This document shows positions 55,665 to 64,000 of a DNA stretch of 64,000 nt, in pieces. Positions within the stretch are counted from its first letter, which is position 1. Each line of letters opens with the position of its first letter. The DNA lies in NCBI GenBank assembly GCA_963703655.1, contig CAVPFA010000003.1, forward strand, positions 2,108,001 through 2,172,000. Direction: 5' to 3'. Position numbers and translations under genes: made by a program. The notes under the pieces were generated by a model that made no database searches, was not told the DNA's origin, and saw only the letters and a list, made by a program, of their open reading frames with translations. This DNA is from CAVPFA01 sp963703655. Lineage in GTDB: Bacteria > Actinomycetota > Acidimicrobiia > Acidimicrobiales > Bog-793.

Positions 55665-57218
55665 CTATTGCGCCAAGAGCCCTCGGCACTCCTTGCACAG
55701 GGCGTCAAAGGCTTCCTTCCACGGAGGTGACCGCCTTGCTATCCCAGCAGCCACTACACGCCAATCGATACCATCCCCCCATCCGCCGACATTTCGCCAC
55801 AACGACACCCTCCCGGTACCGGCCAGCATGCAAATCTCGGGCGCAGCCACTTGTTCGAGAAGCTTCTGGCGGGAGCGAGCGTAAGCTCGCAGGTCGACCT
55901 GGTTGTACATGATCGTGAAGGCGCTGACCTCGCAATATCGCTTGCCAATGGTGAACTCAAGCTCGACGAGGGGAAACGGCTGATCATCAGGCCAGTCCTG
56001 CGCTCTCCTGATCGTGGAAAGCGGAATCAGCTCGGTCAGGGGGAGATATAACCCAGATCGAGGTGTCTTCTGCCAGCCTACCTCTCGCAGCGACTGCAAT
56101 TGGGGCTCGATGCGTCGCCGTGCGGTCGCCTCCTCAGCGCGTGCCTCCATCCTCTTCGCCACCCGGTGCTGCGCACGTCCAGCCGCCCCAATAGGGACCT
56201 CCATATCCCGTCCCGGTGCCTCGGGAAAGGGCGATGTCTCAAGCAGGGTGCTGCGCAGCGTGGCGTTATTCACGAGATCCCAGATTCCGATCTTCAGGTC
56301 GTAGCGCGCCTGTAACAACGAGCGAGCTGCCTCAAGGTCAGATGGGTCTTGCCAATCCCCGTCCCGGATGAACCCTGTAACTCCGAATTCAGCTTGGATC
56401 GGTACCGGACAGCTGTACCTGATCGGATCAGGAGGAGCCGTGGCGTCCCAAGCCGACGGTGGTGGTGGCTGCCACCGAGATGGGTCGTCGTCCGGCCGAC
56501 CCGCGTGCACCCAGCTCGCGTACTTTCGAAAGAAGGTCTCCGTTCGGTACGTATGGGGCATCACCAGAACGATCCCGCGGTCGAACAAGCGACCCCGCTC
56601 AAGCCTCCTGAATCGCTCAGCGTAGGGCGCGTAGCTGTCCCCTTTCTGTTCCGCCTCCGTTGGCCAGCTGGTGTCGACGATGACAGAGGGCTCGAACTGG
56701 GCCGCTGCCAGGCTCATGTAATACTCCCCCTGGTTGACGAATACCCAACGTTGGCCACCATTGGTGAACTGGTAGCCATAAACGATCTTGACTCGTCGCC
56801 GCCTGGCGGGGCCTCTCCATCGGTCGTGGCTCTCCTCGCCCATCGCCCGGTAGCCGTCGGGGAGCGGCTCGCCTATGCAACGAATGAAGTCTGCGGTGGT
56901 CCAATCCCCAGGCAAGAACGACTGCAGCCGGGTTCGGCGGAGTTCGCCGTCCCCTCGCACCTCTACGACAGAGCGGGCTCCAATCACCAACGCGAACGCG
57001 TGTGGTCCGGAGTCATCAAGAATGCGACTCACCAGGGCCGACGCGGTTGTCCACCACAACAGTGAGGTCGCAAGACTCCGACGGGTGACCTGTGACCCAG
57101 GATCCCCCACGATGGGCTGCCGGGAGTCGAGAGTCGAACCATCATCGACAGTCATCCGCCCGCCGATCAGGATGACTGTCGGACCTCTCTCTTGCGGTGT
57201 GTTTGTGTCGTCTGTCAC
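55665..57218 (-). CDS. Unknown protein, 517 aa, coupled to the HNH-helicase
   Basis: GTG 57218 overlaps the helicase stop by 4 bp. N-terminal PTVILIGGRMTVDDGS is followed by a possible hydrophobic helix (SLATSLLWWTTASALVSRIL), a beta-rich middle (RVKIVYGYQFTNGGQRWVFVNQGEYYMSL) and a C-terminal helical part. I recognise no catalytic motif. The tight pairing with an HNH-SF2 helicase suggests a shared role, perhaps sensing or effector in a defence pair. Confidence 0.65.
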   Translation of the reverse strand: MTDDTNTPQERGPTVILIGGRMTVDDGSTLDSRQPIVGDPGSQVTRRSLATSLLWWTTASALVSRILDDSGPHAFALVIGARSVVEVRGDGELRRTRLQSFLPGDWTTADFIRCIGEPLPDGYRAMGEESHDRWRGPARRRRVKIVYGYQFTNGGQRWVFVNQGEYYMSLAAAQFEPSVIVDTSWPTEAEQKGDSYAPYAERFRRLERGRLFDRGIVLVMPHTYRTETFFRKYASWVHAGRPDDDPSRWQPPPPSAWDATAPPDPIRYSCPVPIQAEFGVTGFIRDGDWQDPSDLEAARSLLQARYDLKIGIWDLVNNATLRSTLLETSPFPEAPGRDMEVPIGAAGRAQHRVAKRMEARAEEATARRRIEPQLQSLREVGWQKTPRSGLYLPLTELIPLSTIRRAQDWPDDQPFPLVELEFTIGKRYCEVSAFTIMYNQVDLRAYARSRQKLLEQVAAPEICMLAGTGRVSLWRNVGGWGDGIDWRVVAAGIARRSPPWKEAFDALCKECRGLLAQ

Positions 57219-58981
57219 AGATCCTGCTTCAGCGAGAGCAACGCCTCTCGAAGCTCGGACCTCTCGGCGGCAGCAATTGCTAACGACTCAGGATCGGTGC
57301 CGGTCAAACCCTCGCGGTCGATGAACAGCCGTGCGCAGGCGACAAGAGTTGCATCTGCCTCGTGGCCTTCAGTGTCGAACACACCGCCCTGTTCGCCCAC
57401 CGTCTGCAACGTCTCGAACGGAACGCTCGGCCTGTCGTTGTCGCCTTCGATCCGGATTCGCCTGGCAGAATTCCGATCAGTGACGATAACGATCGGCGGG
57501 GGAAGAAGGTGCGCTTCCTTCGTCACGCGCCTCGCCATGTCGAGGAGGCGTGGATCTGCTGGGAGGTAAACGCGTCCGTGGTCGTCCACATTGGCCGGGT
57601 CAGTGCGCACGACGCGCCCGACGATCTGGCGGAACGAGAGTAGGGTCAACCGATTGGTGAGATAGACGACGACCCGTAGCCGACGGATATCGACCCCCTC
57701 CGACACCATGTTCACGGCGACGATCCAGGGGGCGTGCGACGCACGAAACAGACGAATCGCATTGGCCGGTTCGGGGTCGTTCTCGTCGTACAGTCGCGAG
57801 CAGGCGACGAGAGGACGGAATCCCAAGACGTGGGAGGCCATGTGAGAAGCCACGTTGTCGGCGTGATCGCAGTCGATGCAGACGACAAGACCGGCGGCAT
57901 CGGTGTCGCCTCGCCTGCGAAGCCCGATGATGTACCGGTTGGCGTGTGCCAGCATCATCTCGGCGATTGACCCTTCATCGATCCACTCCAGCGCGGATCG
58001 GAGCCGCCGTTGTTCACCGATACGGGTCAAGCCAGTGTCGGCGAAGGTGACCGAATGGACCTGATTGTCCTCCGTGCGGAACGTGGTTTCGCCCATCGCT
58101 TCGACGAATTGGACTGGACGGCACGCCCCGTCGATAATCGCCTGGTCGTATGAGTAGCGGAAGTGTGGGCGCGCGACTCCAGCCTCCGAGGGCACGAAGA
58201 TGATCGGGTCTCGCTTCGTTCGAAAGGGGGTGCCACTCATCGACAAGATGGCCGCCGCTCCGGACGCGAAGGCCTCTTGGGCCGAGATTCCCCAAGCCGC
58301 GCCGGTTCCGGCATGGTGGACTTCGTCGAATATTACCAGCGTGCGCTGTCCTGGGTCGGTCGCGTGAGCAAGGAACATCTCGGTAGATGCGAACAGCGAG
58401 TGGTAGGTGATGATCGCTCCGAGCCACTCGTCACCTATGGGGTCCACTGCTCGCCAATCTCTTTGGGCCCGCAGCGGAAGGGTTGGAGACCCTGAATACG
58501 CCGCCGATGCGGCGCTCTGCCATTCATCCGCGATCACCAGAGTCGGGACCACGACAATGACGCGGGAGATCTGGCCGGTCACTGCCAACCGATAGGCGAC
58601 CTCTAAGCCGAACAAGGTCTTTCCCGCGCCGGGGCATGCCTCAATCAGTACCGGTTCGCTTCTAATGGCGCGGAAGACGATTGGTATCGCCTCAACCTGC
58701 CAACGCCGTAGTTCGGCTTGGCCCGGAGCCAGGCGCTCGACAGTGAATCGAGCTTGGGCGACCGCTTGGGGATGGCTTCCCTTGCGGAGATTGCATGAGC
58801 CGCACAATGCCTGCAGATTCGCGATCGTGGTGGGTCCGCCCAGGCTCCATGGCACGATGTGGTCGCCGTGCATGAGATCGAAGGGGATCGCGCGGCCGCA
58901 GAGCTTGCAAACACAACCTTGCAGCTGCCATGCTCGCCACACCTCTCGGCGAGTGAACATCCTGCGGGAATCGACCTCCAC
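57215..58981 (-). CDS. HNH endonuclease - SF2 helicase fusion
   Basis: A protein of 588 aa from GTG 58981 (ATG 58960 also possible). Residues about 23-65 form an HNH domain with two zinc Cys pairs (CVCKLCGRAI, DHIVPWSLGG, NLQALCGSCNLRKGS). The SF2 helicase core follows: motif I (EACPGAGKT), motif II (VIFDEVHH), motif III (SMSGTPFR), motif VI (RQIVGRVVRTD). The arrangement is that of restriction-like or anti-phage helicase nucleases. It is element cargo, transcribed against the cas1 module. Confidence 0.88.
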   Translation of the reverse strand: MEVDSRRMFTRREVWRAWQLQGCVCKLCGRAIPFDLMHGDHIVPWSLGGPTTIANLQALCGSCNLRKGSHPQAVAQARFTVERLAPGQAELRRWQVEAIPIVFRAIRSEPVLIEACPGAGKTLFGLEVAYRLAVTGQISRVIVVVPTLVIADEWQSAASAAYSGSPTLPLRAQRDWRAVDPIGDEWLGAIITYHSLFASTEMFLAHATDPGQRTLVIFDEVHHAGTGAAWGISAQEAFASGAAAILSMSGTPFRTKRDPIIFVPSEAGVARPHFRYSYDQAIIDGACRPVQFVEAMGETTFRTEDNQVHSVTFADTGLTRIGEQRRLRSALEWIDEGSIAEMMLAHANRYIIGLRRRGDTDAAGLVVCIDCDHADNVASHMASHVLGFRPLVACSRLYDENDPEPANAIRLFRASHAPWIVAVNMVSEGVDIRRLRVVVYLTNRLTLLSFRQIVGRVVRTDPANVDDHGRVYLPADPRLLDMARRVTKEAHLLPPPIVIVTDRNSARRIRIEGDNDRPSVPFETLQTVGEQGGVFDTEGHEADATLVACARLFIDREGLTGTDPESLAIAAAERSELREALLSLKQDL

Positions 58982-59082
58982 AGGTCAAGCGTACCGATGG
59001 ATCTCCACGTCGGCTTTGAGCGAATCCTCCCTTGGGCCAAGAGGCGAGCTGGGATTAACGAAGAATCCCGAAGCGGGAAGCG

Positions 59083-59529
59083 CTACGGGAGGCCCATCGT
59101 GCTCTTCACTACGGTCGCCACGACTCCCGTTAGCACCTCTGTTCCCACGTCGCGAGCTGCGTTGAGAAGGGCACGCATCCGGCTCTTCGTGGCTCCTTCG
59201 GGCAGCTCCAACAGCGTAGTTTCGAGAGCGCGAATCAAGACATCTCCAGCTTGGCCCGACGGCCATTGGCCGACGGCGCGTCTTCCCTTCGGCGTTAGTC
59301 GGAGGACGTCTGCAACTATCGTTGCTGCGCCGCGACCCATTGGCCAATGAACGCTGCCACCGGCAAGATAATCGTCCTCGATCAAGGCTGCGAGGTTGCG
59401 CTGGGTGGTGCCGTCGATGTTGGACTGCTCAAGTACGGCAGTAGTGGCAGCACGTGAGCCGCTCAGTTCGCCGGCTAGCACCCGTTCCAAGAGGGGTATA
59501 GCCACTGTTGTCCAAGTTTCCTGAACCAT
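59083..59529 (-). CDS. Unknown protein, 148 aa, wHTH-like
   Basis: ATG 59529. The sequence TAVLEQSNIDGTTQRNLAALIEDDYLAGGSVHWPMGR and VLRLTPKGRRAVGQWP resembles a winged-helix repressor (helix, helix, then a wing ending in L-TPKGR). It lies upstream of the HNH-helicase on the same strand with 100 bp between, so it may regulate that unit. Confidence 0.6.
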   Translation of the reverse strand: MVQETWTTVAIPLLERVLAGELSGSRAATTAVLEQSNIDGTTQRNLAALIEDDYLAGGSVHWPMGRGAATIVADVLRLTPKGRRAVGQWPSGQAGDVLIRALETTLLELPEGATKSRMRALLNAARDVGTEVLTGVVATVVKSTMGLP

Positions 59530-59695
59530 GAGGTGACTCTATGGGATGCCGTCGTCCCATGGCTCCATCCCTGTCTCCGCTTTCCGGGCCTTCGGTAAAC
59601 CCCCCACCGGCCCAGCTCTGAGGATGGGAGACCATCAAGCTGCGTGGCCAACTGGCCGATATATAGGTTCCATAGTCAGCGAGCCCAATTCGGGA

Positions 59696-60895
59696 GTGTT
59701 GCTCGTGTTCGAGAAGCACAAGGCAAGGAAGGCCCACGAACAGTACGAGAGCGCGTTCGCCGCATGGCAGGCCGAACGAAGCGAACTCGCATCCGTGCTG
59801 GAATTGGCCAGCAGCCGCACGGGAGACAAGAGCACGACCGTCATCCTGCAAAGCGGCGAGTCCGTCTTTGGCAGCATTGGTGGGGTCGGATTGGTCGAAA
59901 TCAGGAAGGTCGGAGGGCACTTTGAGGGGGGCTCAGCAGGCGTGTCAGTGCCCATCGGCACGATCAACGGTCGAAGTATCCGCTACCGTGTCGGCAGGTT
60001 CAGAGGTCATTATGTGGAGGGGACTGCCCAACCGCAGGCAATCGACCGAGGAACCTTGACGATCACGAATCAGCGATTCGTATACATGGGATCTTCGCAT
60101 TCCATCGAATGCCTGTTCACCAAGCTAGTGGGCATCCAACGGTTGCCGGGTGCGCTGTCGGTTTCGGTGTCGAACCGGCAGAAACCGTCCGTGTTCTCTT
60201 TCGGTGCTGCACTCGACGACTGGGTTGCATTCCGCTTGGACCTGGCGCTCGCAATCTTCAATGGGCAGGGTAACCAGTTTGCTCACGAAATTACGAAGCA
60301 ACTCGCGGAACTCGACGCCAGGAAGCCCCAGGATCCCGCGGTTCCGCCCCAAAGCGCCGACTCGACCAGCCGGAACATACCTGATCAACAGGATACTGTG
60401 ACTTTCTGGCTTCTCCCGGACGAGAAAAGCTCCCCTGAGGAGAACGAGTCCGAGACTCATACAGGGTTCACTCCGTTCTTTGATGAAGCCTGCACACAGC
60501 CGATACCTCTCAGCGATTCTGAACCCGTCATCGACGGCACCATCCACTGCAGCGTTCATGGCATCTCCTATCACTCCGAAGATGCACAACGCCCGGAGTT
60601 TGACGTCGGCGCACAGGTCAGACTTGTGCCCGAGCCAGACAACCCGGTGGATCCCTTGGCCATCAAGGTTGTGGCCGAGTCAGGCTCAACGACATTATGC
60701 GCCGGTTACGTTCCGGCCCAACTCGCGCACGTGTTGCTGCCATTAGCCGAAGGTGAGCCAGGAGCAGCGGTAGTGATTAAGACGTACAGTCAGGCCGGTA
60801 AACGCGTTGGACTTCGGATCGTGGGCGGCGTCGGGAACAAGGACTTTGCGATGCACCTGCTGGCGAGTGCCTGGAACCAGTCCACGAAGCTCTAA
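59696..60895 (+). CDS. HIRAN-domain protein
   Basis: About 399 aa from GTG 59696 (longer starts at 59624 and 59546 are open). The N-terminal part (FEKHKARKAHEQYESAFAAWQAERSEL, then STTVILQSGESVFGSIGGVGLVE and DRGTLTITNQRFVYMGS) is a family seen widely in actinobacteria. The C-terminal part (VHGISYHSEDAQRP, PEPDNPVDPLAIKVVAESG, AGYVPAQLAHVL) is a HIRAN fold, known to bind DNA ends or stalled forks. It stops 78 bp before the right inverted repeat. Confidence 0.75.
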   Translation: MLLVFEKHKARKAHEQYESAFAAWQAERSELASVLELASSRTGDKSTTVILQSGESVFGSIGGVGLVEIRKVGGHFEGGSAGVSVPIGTINGRSIRYRVGRFRGHYVEGTAQPQAIDRGTLTITNQRFVYMGSSHSIECLFTKLVGIQRLPGALSVSVSNRQKPSVFSFGAALDDWVAFRLDLALAIFNGQGNQFAHEITKQLAELDARKPQDPAVPPQSADSTSRNIPDQQDTVTFWLLPDEKSSPEENESETHTGFTPFFDEACTQPIPLSDSEPVIDGTIHCSVHGISYHSEDAQRPEFDVGAQVRLVPEPDNPVDPLAIKVVAESGSTTLCAGYVPAQLAHVLLPLAEGEPGAAVVIKTYSQAGKRVGLRIVGGVGNKDFAMHLLASAWNQSTKL

Positions 60896-60925
60896 GCATC
60901 CCGACGCAACACGCTCGTCCGCTCT

Positions 60926-61017
60926 GCCCGCCGGCCCCGCTCTCTCCCGCCTTCTCTGCTGCTCGCCCTCCGCCCGCCGGCCCCGCTCTCTCCCGCCTTC
61001 TCTGCTGCTCGCCCTCC
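60926..61017 (+). repeat. Two tandem 46-bp units at the inner edge of the right inverted repeat
   Basis: The unit starting GCCCGCCGGCCCCGCTCTCT is present twice without change (60926-60971, 60972-61017). The second copy is part of the 239-bp inverted repeat; the first is an extra copy absent from the left end. Confidence 0.85.
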
Positions 61018-61211
61018 GCCCGCCGTCCGTGCGCTCCGTGCGCTCGCCGCCGGGGCGGCGCCGCCCGGCCGCCCTGCCGGCTGCGTCCTTGCCTCCTTGC
61101 CGGCCCTGCTCGCCCCCTCGCTCCCTCGTTGCTCCGTCCCTGGTCCGGGCGCTGCTGGCCCCTCTTGTCCCCGGTCTTTGGCCTGCCTTCCCGCGCCTGT
61201 CCCTCTCTCCC
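60973..61211 (-). repeat. Right terminal inverted repeat
   Basis: Reverse complement of 39684-39922 along all 239 bp by eye; the outer end is CCTCTCTCCC. It abuts the right target duplication. Confidence 0.9.
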
Positions 61212-61225
61212 GGGTAGCGCTTGTG
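61212..61225 (+). repeat. Right target-site duplication of the casposon
   Basis: GGGTAGCGCTTGTG, identical to 39670-39683. The sequence that follows (GGCGCTAAAGGACTCGAAC) reads on the minus strand like the T loop and acceptor end of a tRNA (GTTCGAGTCC, then TAGCGCC), but I cannot fold a full tRNA. Confidence 0.85.
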
Positions 61226-61587
61226 GGCGCTAAAGGACTCGAACTCCGGTCTTGTGCCCGAGGGCCCGCCGACTTTCCCGCCGGGTGCCTTTCCACAGCG
61301 CTGACCAAGCTCACCACGACCGGCGTGAGCGCCGCCACCTACCGGCCGGAGCCCTGCTGAACCTGCCTACGGGGCAGTGCTATTAGCCACGCCCCGAATG
61401 ATTCATCTGCGCTCACTACTAGATGAGCACCCCTGGTATGTCGACAACGACGCAGATCGACGGCTACGGGCGCGGGTGGCCGATCAGCGCCGAGCGCCGA
61501 TTTGGCGTGCGTTGCCGGTCCCTCTGACCACACGCGTTGTTCTGTACGCCCGCGAACCGTCGTTGGGGGACATTCTGGGTGACTCTT
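61226..61587. other. Stretch without a clear gene
   Basis: About 360 bp of chromosome after the element. A plus frame from about 61392 (MIHLRSLLDEHPWYVDND) looks partly gene-like but runs into the YdeI gene on the other strand and has no ribosome site. It may be a gene cut by earlier rearrangement. Confidence 0.35.
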
Positions 61588-62190
61588 CTACTCAGTTGAT
61601 TGTGGAGCGTGGGGATGGACGGTCTCACCTCGGGCCAACATCTCGACAAACTGGGCGATGCGCCTGGAGCGGGTTTCGGGCTTCTTTGCGTTTCCGATCC
61701 TGTAGAGGATGGAGTACCGATTCGGACTTGTGAGCACCTGAAACATCGCCTTCGCGCGTGGATTGGCACTCAGGGCAGTCGCAAGATCTTCTGGAACCTC
61801 CATGCTCGCTTGCCCGGCGTAGGCGGCCTCCCATCGACCGTCCTCTTTCGCCTGCCGCACCTCGTCTTCGCCGGATTGATGCATTCGGCCGGAGGCGGTC
61901 AGCCTCTCAGCGATGGCGGCGTTCCGTTGAGACCACGGGCTGCGAACTTTTCGAGGCGTGAAACGTCGTCGGAACGTTGCGGTGTCACGACGCCCTAGTT
62001 GACCATCAATCCAGCCAAAGCAGATCGCCTCGTCAAGCGCCTCGTCGTACGAGAGCGTTGTCGGATCAGCCGTTCCCTTCTTGGCCAGGACCAGCCAGAC
62101 ACCTTGTGAATCGGCGTGATGGGCACTCAACCATCTTCGCCATTCGCCAGCGTCCGCGACCAGTAGCTCTGGGAGATCCACGGCATTCAC
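61588..62190 (-). CDS. YdeI/OmpD-associated-family protein
   Basis: A protein of 200 aa from GTG 62190: WRRWLSAHHADSQGVWLVLAKKG, TLSYDEALDEAICFGWIDGQLG, RRFTPRKVRSPWSQRNAAIAERL and YRIGNAKKPETRSRRIAQFVEML. These blocks are the bacteriocin-protection YdeI/OmpD family, complete in length. Biochemical role unknown. Confidence 0.88.
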   Translation of the reverse strand: MNAVDLPELLVADAGEWRRWLSAHHADSQGVWLVLAKKGTADPTTLSYDEALDEAICFGWIDGQLGRRDTATFRRRFTPRKVRSPWSQRNAAIAERLTASGRMHQSGEDEVRQAKEDGRWEAAYAGQASMEVPEDLATALSANPRAKAMFQVLTSPNRYSILYRIGNAKKPETRSRRIAQFVEMLARGETVHPHAPQSTE

Positions 62191-62722
62191 GGTATCCCCA
62201 TGTGCCGGTCAGGGACGCCCGAACAGACACGCAGAACATCGCGGCCACGGACCACTCGCCGCGCCCGATCGACGTTCCTGAAGGAGCGTTGGATGTCAAG
62301 AGCCTTCGGCGAAGCCGAAGACCGCTTTCTCCTGCGGTAATGCAGTCTGGTGTTTGTTTGCGGGCACGCGCGTCCAAGTCCCGCTTGTCTCGGGTCGGGA
62401 AAGGGCAGTCAAGGCCGGCCTCTGCCCGCCCGCAGGGGAAGCCTTGAGTGTCCGGTGCTCAGTTGTTGTCAACCACGATGGGGATGGACCACCGACAGGT
62501 GGTCCTGGTCGCCTCTTTGTGGTCGAACACAGCGGACCTCACCATTGCTGCAGAGAACTGCAAGGGCAATCCGATTCGGATGCACAGACATTCCTTCGTT
62601 CCGCTAAGGCGCATGGTGTGTTTCGGCCACAGCCAAGTGGGCTCATTCAGTTCGCCGGCCTCGCCCGAGGTGGGGGGCACACGTCGTTCGCCGAGCTCGC
62701 ACCGTGGCTGTGTCCGAACCGT
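62191..62722. other. Stretch without a recognisable gene
   Basis: About 530 bp between the YdeI gene and the transposase stop. Overlapping frames on both strands have no domain pattern. Part of it belongs to the non-coding end of the IS110-type element, but I could not place the boundary. Confidence 0.4.
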
Positions 62723-63739
62723 TCAGCTCGCCTGCCTTGAAAGACAGCGGATCTCGCCATCTCTCAAGCCGTAGTAGACGAGGCTGAGGAGCTTTCGCGC
62801 CGCCGCCACGCGGGCGATCATCGTGCCGCGTCGTTTGGCGACACGTTCAAAGGTCGGCTCGATGGGTGCACCACCGTGATAGCGGGCGACCGCCTCGATC
62901 GCTGCCCAACGGACGAGGTTGTTCCCCTGGCGCGTGATGTGGCCGCGATGGACCTTCACATCCGACTCTCGGTGAGAGGGCGTGATCCCGGCCCAGGAGC
63001 AGAGATGGCGGGCCGAGGGAAAACGGCTGGCATCGCCGATCTCAGCGACGAAGATCGCCGCCATGATCGGGCCTACTCCGTGAATGGCCTGGATGGCGGA
63101 GTAACCCTCGTGGTGTTTCAGCCGTCGTGAGAGGTGGGACTCGACGAGCACGAGCTCGCGCTCGTAGATCCGGAGCAGCTCCCGGAGCGACTCGACTCGG
63201 TCGCGGTAGACGCCTTCGACCGGCATCTCATCCAGGAACCTTTGTCCAGCTGGCCCGAACATGCGGCCATAGGCAGGCAGCACGCCTTCTTTGGCCATCA
63301 CGGCATGGACCTGTGCTTTGGCGGAGGTGCGCAGTGCGGTGAGCTTGGCACGGTATCTCACGAGCTCACGCAACTCACGAAGCTCTGGGGGCGCGATCCA
63401 GGCTTCAGGCAGATCGGCCCTTAGAAGCCGCCTCGCGAGCTCGGTGGCATCGCGCTCATCGTTTTTCACCCGCCTTGAGTCCCAGTGCAGACCGAGCGGG
63501 TGTACGAGATGGACCGTCGCCCCCTCGGCCTGCAATAGGTCTGCGGCCCAGTACCAGCCATAGGTGGCTTCCAGCGCCACCTCGGGGTTCGGGTCGTTGC
63601 CCATCACCACGCGCACGAAACTGAGCGGGTCGTTGTCGACGCGCACCGTCTCGAGGACTTCGCCGCTCTCGGCGGTGCGGACGATCACCGAACGGCGCCG
63701 ATGCAAGTCGATCCCGACATACTCTCGTTGTTGTTCCAC
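62723..63739 (-). CDS. IS110-family transposase (DEDD + Transposase_20)
   Basis: A protein of 338 aa from GTG 63739 (AGGAG upstream). The RuvC-like DEDD residues are Asp 11 (VGIDLH), Glu 57 (ALEATYGWYW), Asp 94 and Asp 97 (KNDERDATELA). The Transposase_20 half has AIHGVGPIMAAIFVAEIGDASRFPSARHLCSWAGITP and GNNLVRWAAIEA. It is intact. IS110 elements have no classical inverted repeats and move with a structured guide (bridge) RNA encoded in their non-coding end. Confidence 0.92.
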   Translation of the reverse strand: MEQQREYVGIDLHRRRSVIVRTAESGEVLETVRVDNDPLSFVRVVMGNDPNPEVALEATYGWYWAADLLQAEGATVHLVHPLGLHWDSRRVKNDERDATELARRLLRADLPEAWIAPPELRELRELVRYRAKLTALRTSAKAQVHAVMAKEGVLPAYGRMFGPAGQRFLDEMPVEGVYRDRVESLRELLRIYERELVLVESHLSRRLKHHEGYSAIQAIHGVGPIMAAIFVAEIGDASRFPSARHLCSWAGITPSHRESDVKVHRGHITRQGNNLVRWAAIEAVARYHGGAPIEPTFERVAKRRGTMIARVAAARKLLSLVYYGLRDGEIRCLSRQAS

Positions 63740-63960
63740 TGGAGTCTCCTTCCGTCGTTTTCGGGTTTGTTTGGAGACTCCGAGTGTGCCCTGCACATCC
63801 GGTTCCCGCTGACGGGAGGAACTCCGGTGGTTCGCTGAAATCGCGGCCATGGATCCTCACTGGAATCGGCGGCCGGTTCGCACCACCGAACCGGTCACAC
63901 GAGAGCGGCGCAGCGCTCCTTCATGACATCAGATCTGGCGCACACAGAGGTTGGAGTAAA
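63740..63960 (-). ncRNA. Candidate bridge-RNA region of the IS110-type element
   Basis: The about 220 bp before the transposase start holds two strong hairpins: 63799-63827 (CCGG-TTCC ... GGAA-CTCCGG) and 63873-63894 (CCGGTTCG-CACCAC-CGAACCGG, perfect 8-bp stem). In the IS110 group the bridge RNA lies in this 5' non-coding end. Exact ends and guide loops were not determined. Confidence 0.4.
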
Positions 63961-64000
63961 CCTTTAACGTCGGCAAGCGACCGGACACACAATATGGCCT

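Noticed and set aside
61226..61335. Complete tRNA on the minus strand beside the right duplication
   Set aside because: Only a T-loop-like and acceptor-like stretch can be seen; the T stem does not pair and no 5' acceptor lies at a normal distance.

Overview
This GC-rich 64 kb window looks like chromosome of an uncultured actinobacterium. The signs are codon use dominated by G/C third positions, a NarL-type two-component pair, an adenylate cyclase/AAA/TPR regulator, YVTN and 'SCASPG' repeat surface proteins, a DUF5519 'luciferase' protein, and GTG/TTG starts. The assignment rests on gene content only. At least ten long genes are split by a single-base insertion or deletion in a G/C run, in both chromosomal and mobile-element genes. 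Most are probably sequence errors rather than true pseudogenes, so these genes are annotated as whole with the break noted.

Layout. (1) 1-12.6 kb, minus strand: one long catabolic/uptake operon. It runs from a Tat-exported solute-binding protein through a Dpp/Opp-type ABC importer, an alpha/beta-hydrolase-like protein, E1 alpha and beta of a 2-oxoacid/acetoin dehydrogenase, an SDR, an MBL hydrolase, a second binding protein lacking a signal peptide, an EthD protein and an N,N-dimethylformamidase-like large subunit cut by the window edge. (2) 13.5-22 kb: NarL/LuxR two-component pair, HpcH/HpaI aldolase plus enolase-superfamily dehydratase, cyclase/AAA/TPR regulator, RidA. (3) 22-28 kb: lipoprotein binding protein, VOC-DUF5519-cupin operon facing a TetR gene with tandem operators, SnoaL protein, second TetR. 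(4) 28-34 kb: a scar zone with decayed PIN toxin and zinc-protein remnants, a 3' tRNA-Arg fragment, a hicAB pair whose toxin lacks an ATG, and an excisionase remnant joined to a second, broken copy of a Cas1 C-terminal tail. (5) 34-39.4 kb: ECF sigma factor with a membrane-anchored FG-GAP propeller, YVTN protein, CHAP-like repeat protein. (6) 39.67-61.23 kb: a mobile element of 21,528 bp. (7) 61.2-64 kb: YdeI protein and an IS110-family transposase.

The main discovery is region 6, a casposon-like element in an actinobacterium. It is bounded by inverted repeats of 239 bp that match by eye throughout, flanked by a 14-bp direct repeat (GGGTAGCGCTTGTG), and encodes a stand-alone Cas1 with the conserved E/H/D residues, a zinc ribbon and an HTH tail. 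Its plus-strand module encodes an HNH-like zinc protein, a RepA/KaiC-type ATPase, SSB, a family B DNA polymerase, a family A DNA polymerase with 3'-5' exonuclease motifs, a small HTH protein and the Cas1, with a lipoprotein gene overlapping the Cas1 stop codon. Cargo on both sides includes an HNH-SF2 helicase with a translationally coupled partner (candidate defence pair), a HIRAN protein and several membrane or unknown proteins. The pairing of PolB and PolA with SSB and an ATPase in one Cas1-mobilised element is the most unusual point.
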